From Styela clava (lineage: Eukaryota > Chordata > Ascidiacea > Stolidobranchia > Styelidae), in the NCBI RefSeq assembly GCF_964204865.1, contig NC_135252.1, positions 22,403,383 to 22,467,382 of the forward strand: a stretch of 64,000 nt of DNA. The letters are read 5' to 3'. The translations under genes and the position numbers were made by a program. The notes beneath the pieces were generated by a model. It was not told where the DNA came from. It did no database searches and saw only the letters and a list, made by a program, of their open reading frames with translations. This document shows, piece after piece, positions 11,387-33,425 of the stretch; positions within the stretch are counted from its first letter, which is position 1, and each line of letters starts with the position of its first letter.

Positions 11387-12745
11387 ACACCACGTGGGGA
11401 TGAATGTCATTCAACTCCAAGGGATTCTCATATGCAAAGTCAAATAGAGTTTCAGACACTGCACGAAACAAGTAGGCCGAATTCAGGCAGGCTTCATTCC
11501 TCGGAATCTAAGGCAGGGAAAAATAAATCAGTATGTAATAAAATAGCTTTGTATTATTGTGTAAAATTATAAAATAAAAATTTACTCAACAAAATTTTTA
11601 AAGAGTTTTACATTTACATGATTTTTTTTCAAGTCAAAAAAAACCTGAATTTCCGAATTTTTTAAATGCCGGTAACATGTGCATTTGATCTACTATAACT
11701 TCGAAAATATAAAACTATTTATTAATATAAATTTTTTTTTCTCATGGCACGGCAAGAATTATGACTTGTCTATTATATGTAGTTAGGTCTGATTTTGTAA
11801 ACAATCGTTTTTATGTGGGTATCAGACGCATACGAGTATATTGAGATGGTTGTTCCTACAAATATGGGTTATTATATTTGATTAAAGTCAAATTCTGATT
11901 GACAACTATGTTTATCTATGCAACATGGATGTTGTCTATGTTATGTCTCACCTATAGCATTTTTAATTAAATTTGTTTTGCAAATATAATTTGACAAATT
12001 GTGTCAAACAGATCGCGGATGCCAGAGCTGATCTTATATCATATGCGGAAGACATTAAGAAAGAGTTGAAAATGCAAATAAAAAATCTTTTCTTTCAACT
12101 CCAGATATCACTTATACGGAGAGTGCACTCTTGTTATTAACTGGATCGACGCAAAAAAAGGTATGGTTTTAAAAATGACAATTTCCGTCATTCGAATTTG
12201 TTATGTTTAAGGTTTTAGAATGACATATGTATTTTTTTTTATATTGTTAGATTCGATATTTTAAAATCATAGTAGTAGCGGGAGATTGCTCAAAATTATT
12301 CATTTTATTTCACCAAAATTTGATAATATTAATATACGAGTATAATATTACGTGAGTTCTTAGCATTGACTTTACAAATGATTATACATTCTTATCTAAT
12401 CTAAGCTTTGTATCTTTTTTAAGGTTGTGTTAGACCGCATCTAGGTGTCGCTGCTCGATAACCAATACTGCTTTTTGGCGTCTCTGTTCGCCATGTGAAT
12501 GCTATCCTTATTTTATTTTACGCCGTATATGTTGTACCTTACGTATTGTAAACATTGATGAAATAATAGATTACTGATTACTGAATGACACATAATATTG
12601 TAGCATTTCTACAGCTGTTACTTATGCCTCATATTTTTAGAAACAATCTCTAGATGACATACAAACAAAACGAAAGCAGTTGCAAGACACTTATGAAACC
12701 TATGGATTAGGCAAAGGCGGATGGGCCCAATATGACGTTTCGTAA
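11387..12745 (+). pseudogene. Hsp70 lid-only copy B, frameshifted
   Basis: This is a paralog of the gene at 1762-2800 with the same three-exon layout: 11387-11530 (48 codons), 12012-12160 and 12641-12745 (34 codons plus TAA). Exon 1 resembles the A exon (HETSRPNSGRLHSSESK against HETTRPKSARPSSSNSR). Exon 3 has the same length and matches (DIQTKRKQLQDTYETYGLG). Exon 2 begins correctly (DARADLISYAEDIKKEL) but is 149 nt rather than 156 nt. The expected lid sequence continues in other frames (SFLSTPDI, then YGECTLVINWIDAKK), so at least two indels break it. No ATPase exons lie upstream. Splice borders are still GT-AG, so transcription is possible, but a normal lid cannot be made. Most likely a pseudogene. 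Confidence 0.65.
12421..12600 (+). repeat. SINE/LINE-3'-end-like repeat in pseudogene intron
   Basis: The segment contains TGTCGCTGCTCGATAACC, as at 6317-6340, followed by an AT-rich end with ATGAAATAATAGATTACTGA, a tail style seen in CR1/L2-like retroelements. It lies in the intron between exons 2 and 3 of pseudogene B. Confidence 0.4.
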
Positions 12746-13504
12746 CTCATTTCTTATGTGCCATATGTTCTTCATATTCTCATACCTGTACAACTAATGT
12801 TTTTGTTTATGCATATCATCACCAAATTTGCAACAAAGCATGTTGAAGTTTTTTAAATAATACTTAGTTGATTGTAAAAAAAAATTATTTTGATTTATTA
12901 ATATCATTATATAATTATTACATATGAAACACAACAGTTAGTTCAGTTATTATTTGGCAACACCTGATAATCAATAACTTCACTAATGATAAATTTCGAT
13001 TTTGTTGAGTCTAGAATTATTGGACATGTCAGTATACATAACGATCGTTTCAATATTATGTTTTTGTTACTGTTATTTCTCTTCGTCAATATCATAAAAA
13101 TCGCTTTTCTCTTCGAATACTGGACCAATTGCTTTAAAATTTTCAGTGGTTGAAGATTGATTTTTTTCTCTAGAAGGCTATTATTTTCACTTATTTCTTT
13201 TACGACTCATGGCTAGGACCCACAATGTTGTTAACTCTCAAATTGTGTTCGCTGGCTCACTTTATCGAATAGTGTAGTTAAAACTTTATATAGAATAGCG
13301 GTACACACGCCACTAATGACTTGATTTTGCACTTGTGGCCAAAATCATTGAATATCCGATGTCAGACACAAATTCACCAAATAATTTATAAATCGGAAAA
13401 AAATTCTGCTTTTTAGGGACACTTTTTTTATATCACAAGATTTAACATGTAATTAAATTTAACTTGATCAAATGAAAACTTGCGAAGGCCAAGAAAGTGG
13501 CAAA
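12746..13504. other. Spacer, no gene recognised
   Basis: AT-rich sequence 3' of pseudogene B. No exon, RNA gene or bounded repeat was recognised. Confidence 0.4.
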
Positions 13505-13760
13505 ATATTTGTCTATAATAGTCATAGCTAAATCTATAATAATTGATGCTTTATTTTGCGTGCATTAATTATAGCTCAAAGTATTTCCTGGTACTTAATG
13601 ATCAAAGATAGGTAACCTTAAATCTTATGTTTTGTTAAAGATATCTGTATATATTAGAGACAATTTTGCTTTATCTATATGTGTGTTTTAATTTAGCTTT
13701 GATAGTCAAATATGGTACCAACAATTTTGAGACGGAGTTTCATATATTCATTATCACAAC
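13505..13760 (+). repeat. Repeat unit B, first copy
   Basis: About 245 bp, from GTCTATAATAGTCATAGCTA to TTCATATATTCATTATCA, recur nearly unchanged at 16151-16393 in the same orientation. At the second location the unit sits between two copies of another 125-bp sequence. Confidence 0.85.
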
Positions 13761-13812
13761 CAAATTAATCTTTAATAATCAATAAACGCAATGTATATTA
13801 AAAAAATGAGTC

Positions 13813-14079
13813 TTAATATAAATGGCATATTCTGCCGCGCGGGTATATCAACTTCGAAAGAACGCCTAGCGTAACCCAAGATGCCAGTTTGCCAGGATTG
13901 TCTGTTTGTTTTTCTAGTTCGCAGGATTGCCAATTTGTTGCCAATTTATTCATACGATTTGACTCGCTCACAAGTTGGTCAATTTCTGAAAGAGTGAAAT
14001 GTTTGCAATATTGCGGTAAACCACGCAATAACCAGTCGAATATTTGGCGGAAAAAAGGCAGACAGCCGTTGATAACTAA
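13813..14079 (-). other. Unidentified minus-strand open frame (about 88 codons)
   Basis: The frame is open from 14079 down to a stop at 13813. It reads FFRQIFDWLLRGLPQYC, then FTLSEIDQLVSESNRM, then KLASWVTLGVLSKLIYPRG. The composition looks protein-like, but I recognise no family. No ATG precedes the conserved-looking part, so it may be an isolated exon or a transposon remnant. A longer plus-strand frame (13889-14299, 136 codons) overlaps it antisense and looks less protein-like. Confidence 0.3.
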
Positions 14080-14539
14080 TTATCATCGCAATCAATTACA
14101 TAAGTTCATTCACGTATTGTCAGTTTTTAATCAAAATAATCACATCGAAAAAAAAAGTGCAATAACGCAAAAGCTACGGCTCTTATCTGCTGCATCCTAC
14201 ATTGTGCCGCTCAGAATGGCCCAGAATGGCCTACAATGGCCTTCTTTCAGACTCGTCTTTGCATACGTGCATAACGACTCCGGTTATTGGGACACGTAAT
14301 CAGAAATAAAAACATAATAAACAAAAATACAAATTAGGAGATAAATTTAAATTTCAAGAATGTTAGGCATTGCTAACAATTAGAATTAACGTTTTTTTTA
14401 GGTAAAAATACTCAGGCTTTTAAATATCAAAAAGCGAAAAGATTACCTTGGTACCACATTCATTTCCTAAATAAAGTGTCCTCATTTTGCGTTGCCACTG
14501 ATATATGTAAAATGTCAACCATGTCAACAGATTTACGGT

Positions 14540-15125
14540 AGTACTAACGCTTTCCCCGCTAAGCATTCGCGTCGCCCAAAATAATAATTTTTAAACAGCA
14601 TCTTTATCAAGACAGGTATTCTTTATTATACAGGTGAAAATACAGAAAAGCTTTATTGGTTCAAAACGGCAACACTGTACATAAAATTCAAAGATAAAAA
14701 TATATGTCTAATTTATATTCAATACAAGCTGTTTCGGACTAAAAAATTTAATAGAATTGCTCAAAAGTAAATTGAAGTTGAAAGTTATGAGTTGAAAGAA
14801 TTACTTTGTCAGAAAGTTTTGTAATTTATTTGGATCGAGGATTAAAGTCAACTTACAATTTTTGACAGCACTTAGTATTAGGAAGAGAGTCTTTAAACGT
14901 ATTCTTTCTGTTTTCTACTAGGAGTAACGTTGTCCAGTTTAAACCAATTTTTGTCGTGATTGAAAGAATTAAAAATTTTGTTCGTAAATACACTCTTTCG
15001 GCTTACTCATCTTGATGTTGTAAATTAATACTTATCTTTTATTGTATTTACAGACAGACGTCGGAGACTATATAGGTGGCAATTTGTGGAGATATATTAA
15101 GACGTGATTTCCAAAATTCCATTAG
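14540..15125 (+). repeat. Duplicated block, homologous to 33390-34025
   Basis: Collinear similarity over about 0.55 kb: CTAACGCTTTCcCCGCTAAG, CAAGACAGGT, TTTATTGGtTCAAAACGGC, CGTTGTCCAGTTTAAA and GACGTCGGAGAC all recur in order at 33390-34025. The block begins with a tRNA-like A-box stretch on the minus strand, so a SINE may form its left edge. Function unknown. Confidence 0.7.
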
Positions 15126-15239
15126 GACGTGACTTCCAGGTTTAATATTATGTAGGTTTATTATTATTCGTGCTTTTTATACCTAAATGTATTTTATATA
15201 AAAACGTTTTTCACCAACATTACCTTTTAAGTTTTTTTT

Positions 15240-18200
15240 TGGTTTTCCGACGTCAATATTAAATATATTCTTAAGGTTTCGAGGTTCTATTTTGTCGATT
15301 TCAGCGGAACGATAACACTTATAAATAAAACCAGTGAAATGACTTACTATTCACTAATACGTTTTGGGCTTAGACTGAGTAAAGCTATTTGTTGTCAAGT
15401 CAATATTTAATATGTTTTATGTATTAAATATAACCAATAAATCGTTGTTGCGCTAACTAAATTATTTAGCATGGGTCGAGCTTAACGTATCCAATAAATT
15501 GACTACATGCTTGGCAATTTAAGGAAATCCAGGGATATGAAACCAATAACACCAGTAGAAGAATCAAAAACTTTTCTAGCAGTTGTCATTGTACGGACAA
15601 GTGAGTGATCGTCTCATTATCTGTAGCCCATTCTTGCCAAACTTTTGTTCGAAGCAATTATATACGGAATCACAAAATACCAATCATTTCTTGAGCAAAT
15701 TTGGATAGCTAGATAACAAGCGATAATATAACTCTCCCCAATATTGTCAAAATTTCATCTATTATTGCAAAGACAAAAGTCACACAATAAAACAATCGGC
15801 TGGACATTTTCAATATTTTTATTTGAAATTATGAAGGAAAACGCATTTAAAATCTCCATGAAGCATTCTGTCGAAAACTGTTACGATCTTGCAAACACTA
15901 GTTATATGAATACAATTATAATATCCCAAAATATTGCTCACTAGAAGATAAAATCTAGTATATATATTCAGCTTTGTATAAGTGAAACTGATTAGCTTCT
16001 AACGTCAACGAAATATTATTATCAATACTTTTATTCCCACAAGAACTATTATTATACTAATTCTGTTGCCCAGTAGTTCAGTTCGAATAAACAACAAGGT
16101 AGACGAAATATAGCAAATGGAAACAAATCTTCGATTCTACACTTATTTGTCTATAATAGTCATAGCTAAAACTATAATAATTGTTGCTTTATTTTGCGTG
16201 CATTAATTATAGCTCAAAGTATTTCCTGGTACTTAAGGATCAAAGATAGGTAACCTTAAATCTTATGTTTTGTTAAATATATCTGTATATATTAGAGATA
16301 ATTTTGCTTTATCTTTATGTGTGTTTTAATTTAGCTTTGATAGTCAAATATGGTACCAACAATTTGGAGACGGAGTTTCATATATTCATTATCAAAATAC
16401 TTTTATTCCCACAAGAACTATTATTATACTAATTCTGTTGCCTAGTAGTTCAGTTCGAATAAACAACAAGGTAGACGAAATATAGCAAATGGAAACAAAA
16501 CTTCGATTCTACACTTTAATACAGATTTAAACTAAAATAAATTAAAGTAAAGTTTTGGCAGATTCAAAAATGAGATAGTATTGAGACAGTTGTACATAGG
16601 AATTCCCAATCACGTAATACTTTTAAAAATCCTTGGTAAAATCTGTTTTCCAGAAACACACATTGTCAATAATATACTTCGATGATTTAGCCTAAGCTGG
16701 CTTATACTACAAACCTTTGTAGCAGAAAATTATTCAGTTGTCATTGTATTAATTTTCTCGTCTTATGATCGATGCTTTTGTTAAAGTACTTAAAATTACC
16801 TCAAATACCACATCACATTTTAATTACTCAATTTCTAATACTAGTTACAATAAAAAGAACTATTGTAATTTTGACCAGTGTCCATTGTTTTGTTTGAAAT
16901 TTTATTTTTATTTACTCTGTAAATAGAATGCGCTTTAATTTAGAACTATCTTACCCTGCAAAGTGTATTTGTACTTTTATACCAGTCCGAAGATTCTGCC
17001 TTAGTCAGATTATCTATTTCCACGCATGAGCGTGGATAAATTGTTTCATCAGTAAAACTTTGTTTGCTTATGTCCTACTCGCATGTACATTTAACATATC
17101 TAACGGATGTGAAATTTATATGTCAACAACGAGTTACACTGGAGCCAGACGTGTTGCTTTGCCTGGAAGGATCCATTGACCAGTGTTCATGAATGGGCTC
17201 GTTCTGTTTATAATTTTATATTTATTAACTATGTAAATAGAATGTGCTATATAATTTAAGAACTACTTAACCTTACATATTGTATTCGGCTTGAAGATTC
17301 TACATAAGTCGTCTTATCTATTTTCAAGCATGGGCTGTGCTGTTCTGCGAACTGTTTATCAGTTTAAAGTTACGCTTTGTTTGCTTTGTGAAATAAAATA
17401 TCTTTGTAGAAGCCCTACAGAGACAGAAGATGTCATCCGTGACACAAACACATTCGCGTAGGCTATAAATCATTTTAATTTAAATTCAATAGGTACAACA
17501 CTTCTGCATTCTGCCAAACAGTATTATCAATTTACGTTCGAAACGCGTATGTGCGTAGTATATAACGATTGTATACATCATTGGCCAGCATTGATCGAGC
17601 GTGAATAAAACCAATAAAAATCAAAATTTCATCTCATCATGCCAGATCGTGTATGTTGTGGGTATATTTTTGAATAAAAAGCGATTCAGTGTTTTACAGA
17701 AGTATGTGACGTTCGCGTAGGTAAAAGCAAGCATCAAATATTCGTTCAAGTTAACCTATTGTGTAGCTCGGCATATTATTTTGTTGCTGGTGAGTTGATC
17801 GCTTGCAGTTACAGAAAACTCTTTTAAGTTATAGACAGACAGTTTTTGGTTCCTGAAAGCTTTTTCCCGAGAAAAAAGATATTAATTCGGAAAGATATTA
17901 ATTTGAAAGACGAGTAACATGTCAGACTTTTTAAAAATATATTGTTAACATTAAGTCTTACTCTCTGCTGTATATGATATTATTTAAATAATTGATTTTA
18001 AGTGTAACTTGCAATGAGTGTAAAGTGATTGGATAAGATCGTTTATAAAATTTCTAAAATACCAAAAGCTAGAATATTTATTGACGCAAAAACAAAACAG
18101 TCTTGTTAAATACCAGTGCTTATCAATTTGTCAATTTTTGATTACGCTTACTATGAACATTTTAAAACAACAATTGAAAGTTTATCATGGAAGTATCAAA

Positions 18201-19087
18201 CTTTTCCTTTGTGTAAAACATAGGTATACCTATCAGGTTATGTAAGAAAGACGTATAGCATGATATCTAATAGCGGTATTCAATAAAACAAGAGAGCGAT
18301 ACTAAAATATATGGACACGGGCATATAGTCTGTCATACTAGCCTAGAGGTACTCGCAGTGTTCACGATATCGCCGGACCACAAGATCGCTAACGCGAATG
18401 CGGAACCGTCGCGAGGAGCACAATTTTGAATTTTGATGACGTCATCGCACACAAGAAACGAAGGCCCACAGAAATTTTAGAAATAAATAAAAGTAATAGG
18501 CTTTTAGGGGAAATCTTGAAACACTGGTAATTTTAATACAATTGATCCTACAGTTGATGAGAAAAGCAATTTTTTAAAACTATATAGAAAGAAAAATTCA
18601 AAGACCATCAACAACAACATATTAACAAAATGAGCAATATGTCCACTCCGTGTCCAATTAGTCAACATCGTTAAATATGATCAAATATTATATTGCAATT
18701 CGTAAAATATCGTTTATTACTTGATGGTAAACATTGGAAATACACAAAAAGTAACCCAACATTTTTAAAAGTAGCTGTGTAAAGCAATGCGATTTTGGCT
18801 ATCAAATCATCAGCTATTAGTTCAAAGTAGTGTCAGTTGTATTCGGGTTCATGCTCTTATCAGAAACTACAAAATTTCTTAAAATACATTATTCGTGAGT
18901 TGAATGTTTCACGGGATATAAAGATCAGTGTGCATATATGCGTAACAAATAGCTCTAAACTAATTTTTCTTGGCTTGTTGGAAGTTATATCATCTATATG
19001 GAGAATGCCATGATCATTTACATTTACATGCATTACACTCATACAGCATTCGGTTTTGAAAAAACTATATGAATAATTTCTTGAACA
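15240..19087 (+). repeat. Upstream half of C/F segmental duplication
   Basis: The 3.8 kb upstream of gene C is collinear with about 56820-60363 upstream of gene F. Shared blocks include GGGCTTAGACTGAGTAAAGC, TTTAGCATGGGTCGAGCTTA, CGTTCGAAACGCGTATGT and AGCTCGGCATATTATTTTGT. Indels distinguish the copies; for instance C has two imperfect tandem copies of a 300-bp unit (about 16890-17080 and 17200-17400) where F has one. No coding exon was recognised; it probably holds promoter DNA plus repeats. Confidence 0.8.
16020..16515 (+). repeat. Nested A-B-A duplication
   Basis: A 125-bp unit A (from ATACTTTTATTCCCACAAGA to CTTCGATTCTACACTT) occurs at about 16024-16145 and again at 16394-16517. Between them sits repeat unit B (16151-16393), also present at 13505-13760. 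The A copies differ by only a few bases, so the event looks recent. Confidence 0.85.
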
Positions 19088-28663
<9,576 letters not shown>

Positions 28664-28817
28664 TTCGTTTCTTTCATTTTTCTTCAATTGAATACATCTA
28701 TGTATGAATTGTAATAGTTAGATGAGCTTATGTAGGATGCAAGATATATTAAAAACAAAAACAAAAATAATGTTGTAAATATGTAATATTTCATTTGAGT
28801 GATTATTTGGTTGTAAA

Positions 28818-28823
28818 AATAAA
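28818..28823 (+). terminator. Poly(A) signal of gene C
   Basis: AATAAA lies 155 nt past the TGA stop of gene C, the first such hexamer downstream on this strand. Confidence 0.6.
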
Positions 28824-31800
28824 GTTATTAATTACACTGAAAACGGCTTTGTCACGTTTTTCCAAAGCTTTTATTGTCGGTATTAGAGATACGTTTATTG
28901 TAAATGATTGTTTCATTAAAGCATTGTTGGATGTGACAACGACAAAGATCCAACAAATAGTAAACAATATCTGATTTTATAAATTGTAAAAAAATGTTGT
29001 AGGCTGCAATTATTGAAATTCATAAGCCCTATATAAGATGCGGGTAAAATGTAACAACCACGACTTTTCAGAATTAGAATTATCACCTAATTCAGTCCTG
29101 GCACCAGATATAGTATTACGTATATAACACGCATTTTATACATTTTTAAAATTCATGTTGCTATGGGAAAGTGGATATCAAAACCAAAAATACGGAGATA
29201 TATTTACGAATTTTAATTTTTCCAGTTGAAGTGAATTGTTTGTGACACACAAAACAGCTGCACTGTTCATTGCCAAAATGCTTTATTTAAAGTTCGTTCG
29301 GAATTGGAATCTGATAAATTTTACGATAAGCAAAACGCGTTTTAAAGGTTTATAAAAATATACATTTCATGTTTTGGAACTCTTAAGTTTTTATCATGAG
29401 AATATCTATTCTATTATTTTTCAAATTAGACCTGGTTTTGTAGGTAAATGTAAGTAATATCATTTTAAAATCAATTAATAGCACTGGCAACAATTTTGTA
29501 ATTATTACCTAAAGCGGATAGAATTCACGACTAATAATATTGAAAATAAGTACGTATAGTTATGTAGAAAGAATTGTAGAAAGAAATTTCTTGTTGTGTT
29601 TTGTGTTATTAGTTATCACCGTCGATCTGATAGACATACTCCAAAAGATGATAAATCATATTTAAATGCGATGTTGTTTAAATTATTAAAACTATTGAAA
29701 TTCTCAAAAAAAGGGGATTTTAATTCCTTTTGTATAAGCACCGATATGGCAAATTTTGAATGGGCTTGTCTTTTTGTAAATATTTATTGAACTGATGGTA
29801 GTAAAAACAACATTGAAATCGAAAGAAACTCATAATGATTTATATTCCATCAGCAAACAGTGGGAACCTTGTTCCATTCTTTCAAATAATCCTCATAAAT
29901 TAACCTTTTCACAGCGTAATATTGATATAAAACTCACTATTTATTTTCTAACCTCATTTTTCTGATATATAATGTAAGGAAAAGTTATATCCAGGAATAG
30001 CACGCCATTAGTAACCAGCGTCTACTTTATTTGGAAAAACTTGTATGAAAGAATAGGTGATTGATAAATAAGTCGAAATTGATTTCTACAGCATAATTAT
30101 GTAGGTATGTTGTAAATGTATTTTTAATTCAAGTACTTATAAACCAATTACATTAAAATTTATATCTCTAAAATATGATATCATTATTTGAATAATAAAT
30201 AGAATATTAAAGAATTAGTAAAAACATTGTAGTTTTTTCAGAATGACGTCACAGACTAAATAAATTGACTTAATCCGAGAACCGTTATTGTGGTCAGCAT
30301 AGTATTACAGTAACTCGTTCTATTCGTAGTATTTGTAAATACTTCACAGTTTGATTTATTATACTGATGTCGAGAAATCCACTTCTATATATTTACATAA
30401 CAATTAAGATAAGATGTGCAAACATTACTGATGATTCGAGGGCACAAAAGTACACAACAATTACGTTTTAATATCACATTTAGTGATTTAATATAACTTT
30501 ATAGAACTCTGTGAGAAATGATATAAAACATCCAGTTTAAATTTTATCTGTTTAAGTTTTAAACGACAATGCATATTAAACTCATTGCAGAAAATACATC
30601 GAATAAATTTATAAATTATTGATGGGGAAAGTTTTTCAATCCTTATTTGATCGATTTTATAATGAATTTAAAATTTTAATTTTAATAATGACTTGAAATG
30701 CATATGAATTTTAAAAAAAATTTCTCAAAGCAATGTGAACCAGGCAGTTTTCCGAAACTAACTAATTACCAAATCGATTCGAAGTTTTTAACACTCGTTA
30801 ATGGTTGAGTAGCTATTTCTTAAAAATTGTCAACGGTGCCCGATAATTCACCCGATATATTTTTTTTGTTCTTGTTCTTTTTTTGATTCTTTTTATTAAT
30901 CATAGAAACTCAATATTCCATTTGCATTTCAGTAAGACCGCTATTATTGCTTCATTTTCTGTCGTTGATCGAAATATCATTCTCCTGATGAATTTACATG
31001 GCAAAGATTTGATTGGTGAAGTAAATTTAGTCAATCGCAGTCAAAGTTTTTAGAGTTATGGCTTTTTATCGTTGCAGTGTGAAACTTTTATAAATAATTA
31101 TAAATCGGGAGTTGTAGCGAACCGATGCGGTGCAAACAAACTGGATTGAAATTAAGATGTATATGCTTTGACTTAAGGCTCGTGGTTGGACTTTTATGTG
31201 CAACAGGATGGAGAAATGACGAAGAACTCAGAATGAATATAAATTGCAATATCCATTTCGGATTGTTTCCGTCAAATGCCTTATCAGTTTAGTTGGGCTA
31301 TTCTTCGACGTCGTGTTCTTTCAGCGCTACATAGACTTTGAATTGTACTTTTTGAAAACTTTAAAATAATTTTTAAATGCCAAATCTCACCCATTCTCAA
31401 AGACAGATTTGTTACACGCCTGGTTTCAATGAAGACCGTAGGACCGAATGTTCTAGAAATTGCTCTGGATAATTATCGCAGTAATCAACGACGACTCGAT
31501 ATGTTCTTGTCAGGTTGTACCAGGGGCGTAGAAACAGTGCTTGTTTTTGTTTTGTTTTGTATATTTTTGATCAAATGCGATGGGTTATCATCTCATTTTA
31601 TCGTTCAAATTAATATATAGCATATGTAACATTATAACATATTGTAACTTTATCGGTATCCGAAGGAGCTGGCTATTGAAATGGAAATGAAATCGTCGTT
31701 TGAAACGGCGACTGCTTGGTATGTTACTGGTCGCCTAGACGTACCTTGCTTTTTTATTTCATCTGTTAAATTATTTTGTTCGACTTTATTGTATTTATCG

Positions 31801-32289
31801 GTATTTGTATATATAACTTTGAAAAACTCTCTCTTTAAACCTTAAAACGAAGTACCGGTATGCTAATTAAATTCACCTAACTGTTTTAACCGTAATAATG
31901 CCTGTATTTTAAGAAAAAAGTGTCAATATCCTAATCCCTGTTATGATGTCAGGCTAACGACGAAGGTTGCCCTTTATCAAATTGCTTTGAAAGTACTAGG
32001 CTTTGACGTAGTTCCACGGCGTTAATAGGTGTATTTAAAAAACAAAATAAAATACAAAATATACAAAAATGAATTGATTTAAAGCAAGCCCTTGTTTGTA
32101 AAGAGGATTTTTTTCAGAAATGATAAAAAACAAAACTCTACGGAACCACAGGCTGCGATCGCTGCTCCAAAGGCATCATTAGCAAGATTCGAAGTTCTAT
32201 ATGCATCCGCAGTGTATTTATTCCTTTCCATACCGCTCAAAAGGCGATTTTTACATTGTGTTCACTTCAGTGGTCAACGATGACCTCAA
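28824..32289. other. Spacer between convergent genes C and D, left part
   Basis: AT-rich DNA with only short open frames (for example 29596-29790 and 31429-31620) that show no domain. No RNA gene or bounded transposon was recognised. Confidence 0.4.
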
Positions 32290-32400
32290 ACCACTAGGAT
32301 AGGATAGGATTTACACATTTATACCGATTGGGAAACAGACTGCTTAATCATATAGCGAACCGCGGCCTCTCACCCGGTTAGCAGAGCATGCATGGTATCA
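32290..32400 (-). repeat. tRNA-derived SINE-like repeat
   Basis: On the minus strand it reads TGCTCTGCTAACCGGGTGAG, then AGGCCGCGGTTCGC (B-box-like), then AATCGGTATAAATG, and ends in a short (ATCCT)n tail. Head, body and simple tail follow SINE organisation. The TCGGTATAAA tail module is shared with the repeat at 33281-33425. Confidence 0.5.
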
Positions 32401-32781
32401 GCCAGATATTTGTTTCACGTATATGGACTTATGTTGTAGTTTATTTTGTACTATGCTATATCGTTTACTACACTTAGTAACGAAAAAATGAAGCTGCCAA
32501 AGCTTAATACCCACTTGTAACATAAATATCCACAGTATGAGGATAATGACCTGTGAATATTTTCCATAACAAAGAACTGTATTCAGGTTTTTGACGTTAC
32601 TAATAGCCTTATAAACTACAAGATAAGAAGGTCGCAAGGTTGATTTTAGTAAAATTTTGTTACAGTTGGCGCAATGTAAGATTCGGTGAATACATTGGTA
32701 AACCAGAAGGGTTCCATCATAAACCAAAGTTAAAAAAAAACGCTGCTTCAGAGGGTTGTTTTGACAATGTTGATTGGACAA
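32398..32781 (-). other. Unsupported 127-codon open frame
   Basis: One of the longer open frames outside the Hsp70 genes. The translation is rich in Cys, Leu and Lys without a recognisable domain, splice partner or codon bias. It is listed for completeness and is probably not a gene. Confidence 0.15.
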
Positions 32782-33280
32782 GAAAATTTAATATCGGCTG
32801 TTTGACAAGATAACTTTGACTCCTCTCTCATTACATTTGTACGGCTTGGCTAAGCCCGATACCCGGTCTATTACGATAAAATCATGCGCAATTTCTAGGT
32901 CTTCTTATTTGTTCATTTTTTAGAGATTTTATTACATAACTTAATATTCACATCAACTTTAGTCTGCTGTTCCTGTATTTGTTAATTCCAACAATGTGCG
33001 GCGGCGGATGACAGTAAAAAATTTAACCAAGCAGATCGTAGTACATGAGCAAATGTCTCATTTCAGTAAATGAGTAAATTAATCTAATTTTACAATGCAA
33101 AGGCTCCAGAAAAACGATATTAGTGATATATTTCCCATTTTAAAAATTTATTATAACAAAATTATCATAAATTTATCTTGCGTAATTCTATGCGAAATAC
33201 TGATTCAACTGAAATTAACTATACACGTAATTTTAGCTTTTACTTAAATAAAAAGACTACTAAAAACAAAACGTGAAATA

Positions 33281-33425
33281 CCCCCCCCCCCCCCCCCACT
33301 GCCGTTTATACCGAATCTTTCACTTCGTACAAATCCCTGTAAATCAGACACTGGAGTGTGTAAAATGCGATGTCAACACATTTAAGTCTAACGCTTTCAC
33401 CGCTAAGCCATGAGGCCGCCCCAAA
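33281..33425 (-). repeat. SINE-like repeat with 17-C (poly-G) tail
   Basis: On the minus strand it begins GGGGCGGCCTCATGGCTTAG with CGGTGAAAGCGTTAGAC, a tRNA-like A-box region, continues to ATTCGGTATAAACGGCAGT, and ends in 17 consecutive G (plus-strand C at 33281-33297). A partial relative of the head is at about 14548-14580. Confidence 0.5.

Noticed and set aside
19078..19085. TTCTTGAA just before the ATG of C, resembling half of a heat-shock element
   Set aside because: Only two units, it lies in the 5' UTR and is not kept before the start of F.
29596..29790. 64-codon plus-strand frame
   Set aside because: AT-rich translation with no domain, splice context or homolog in the window.
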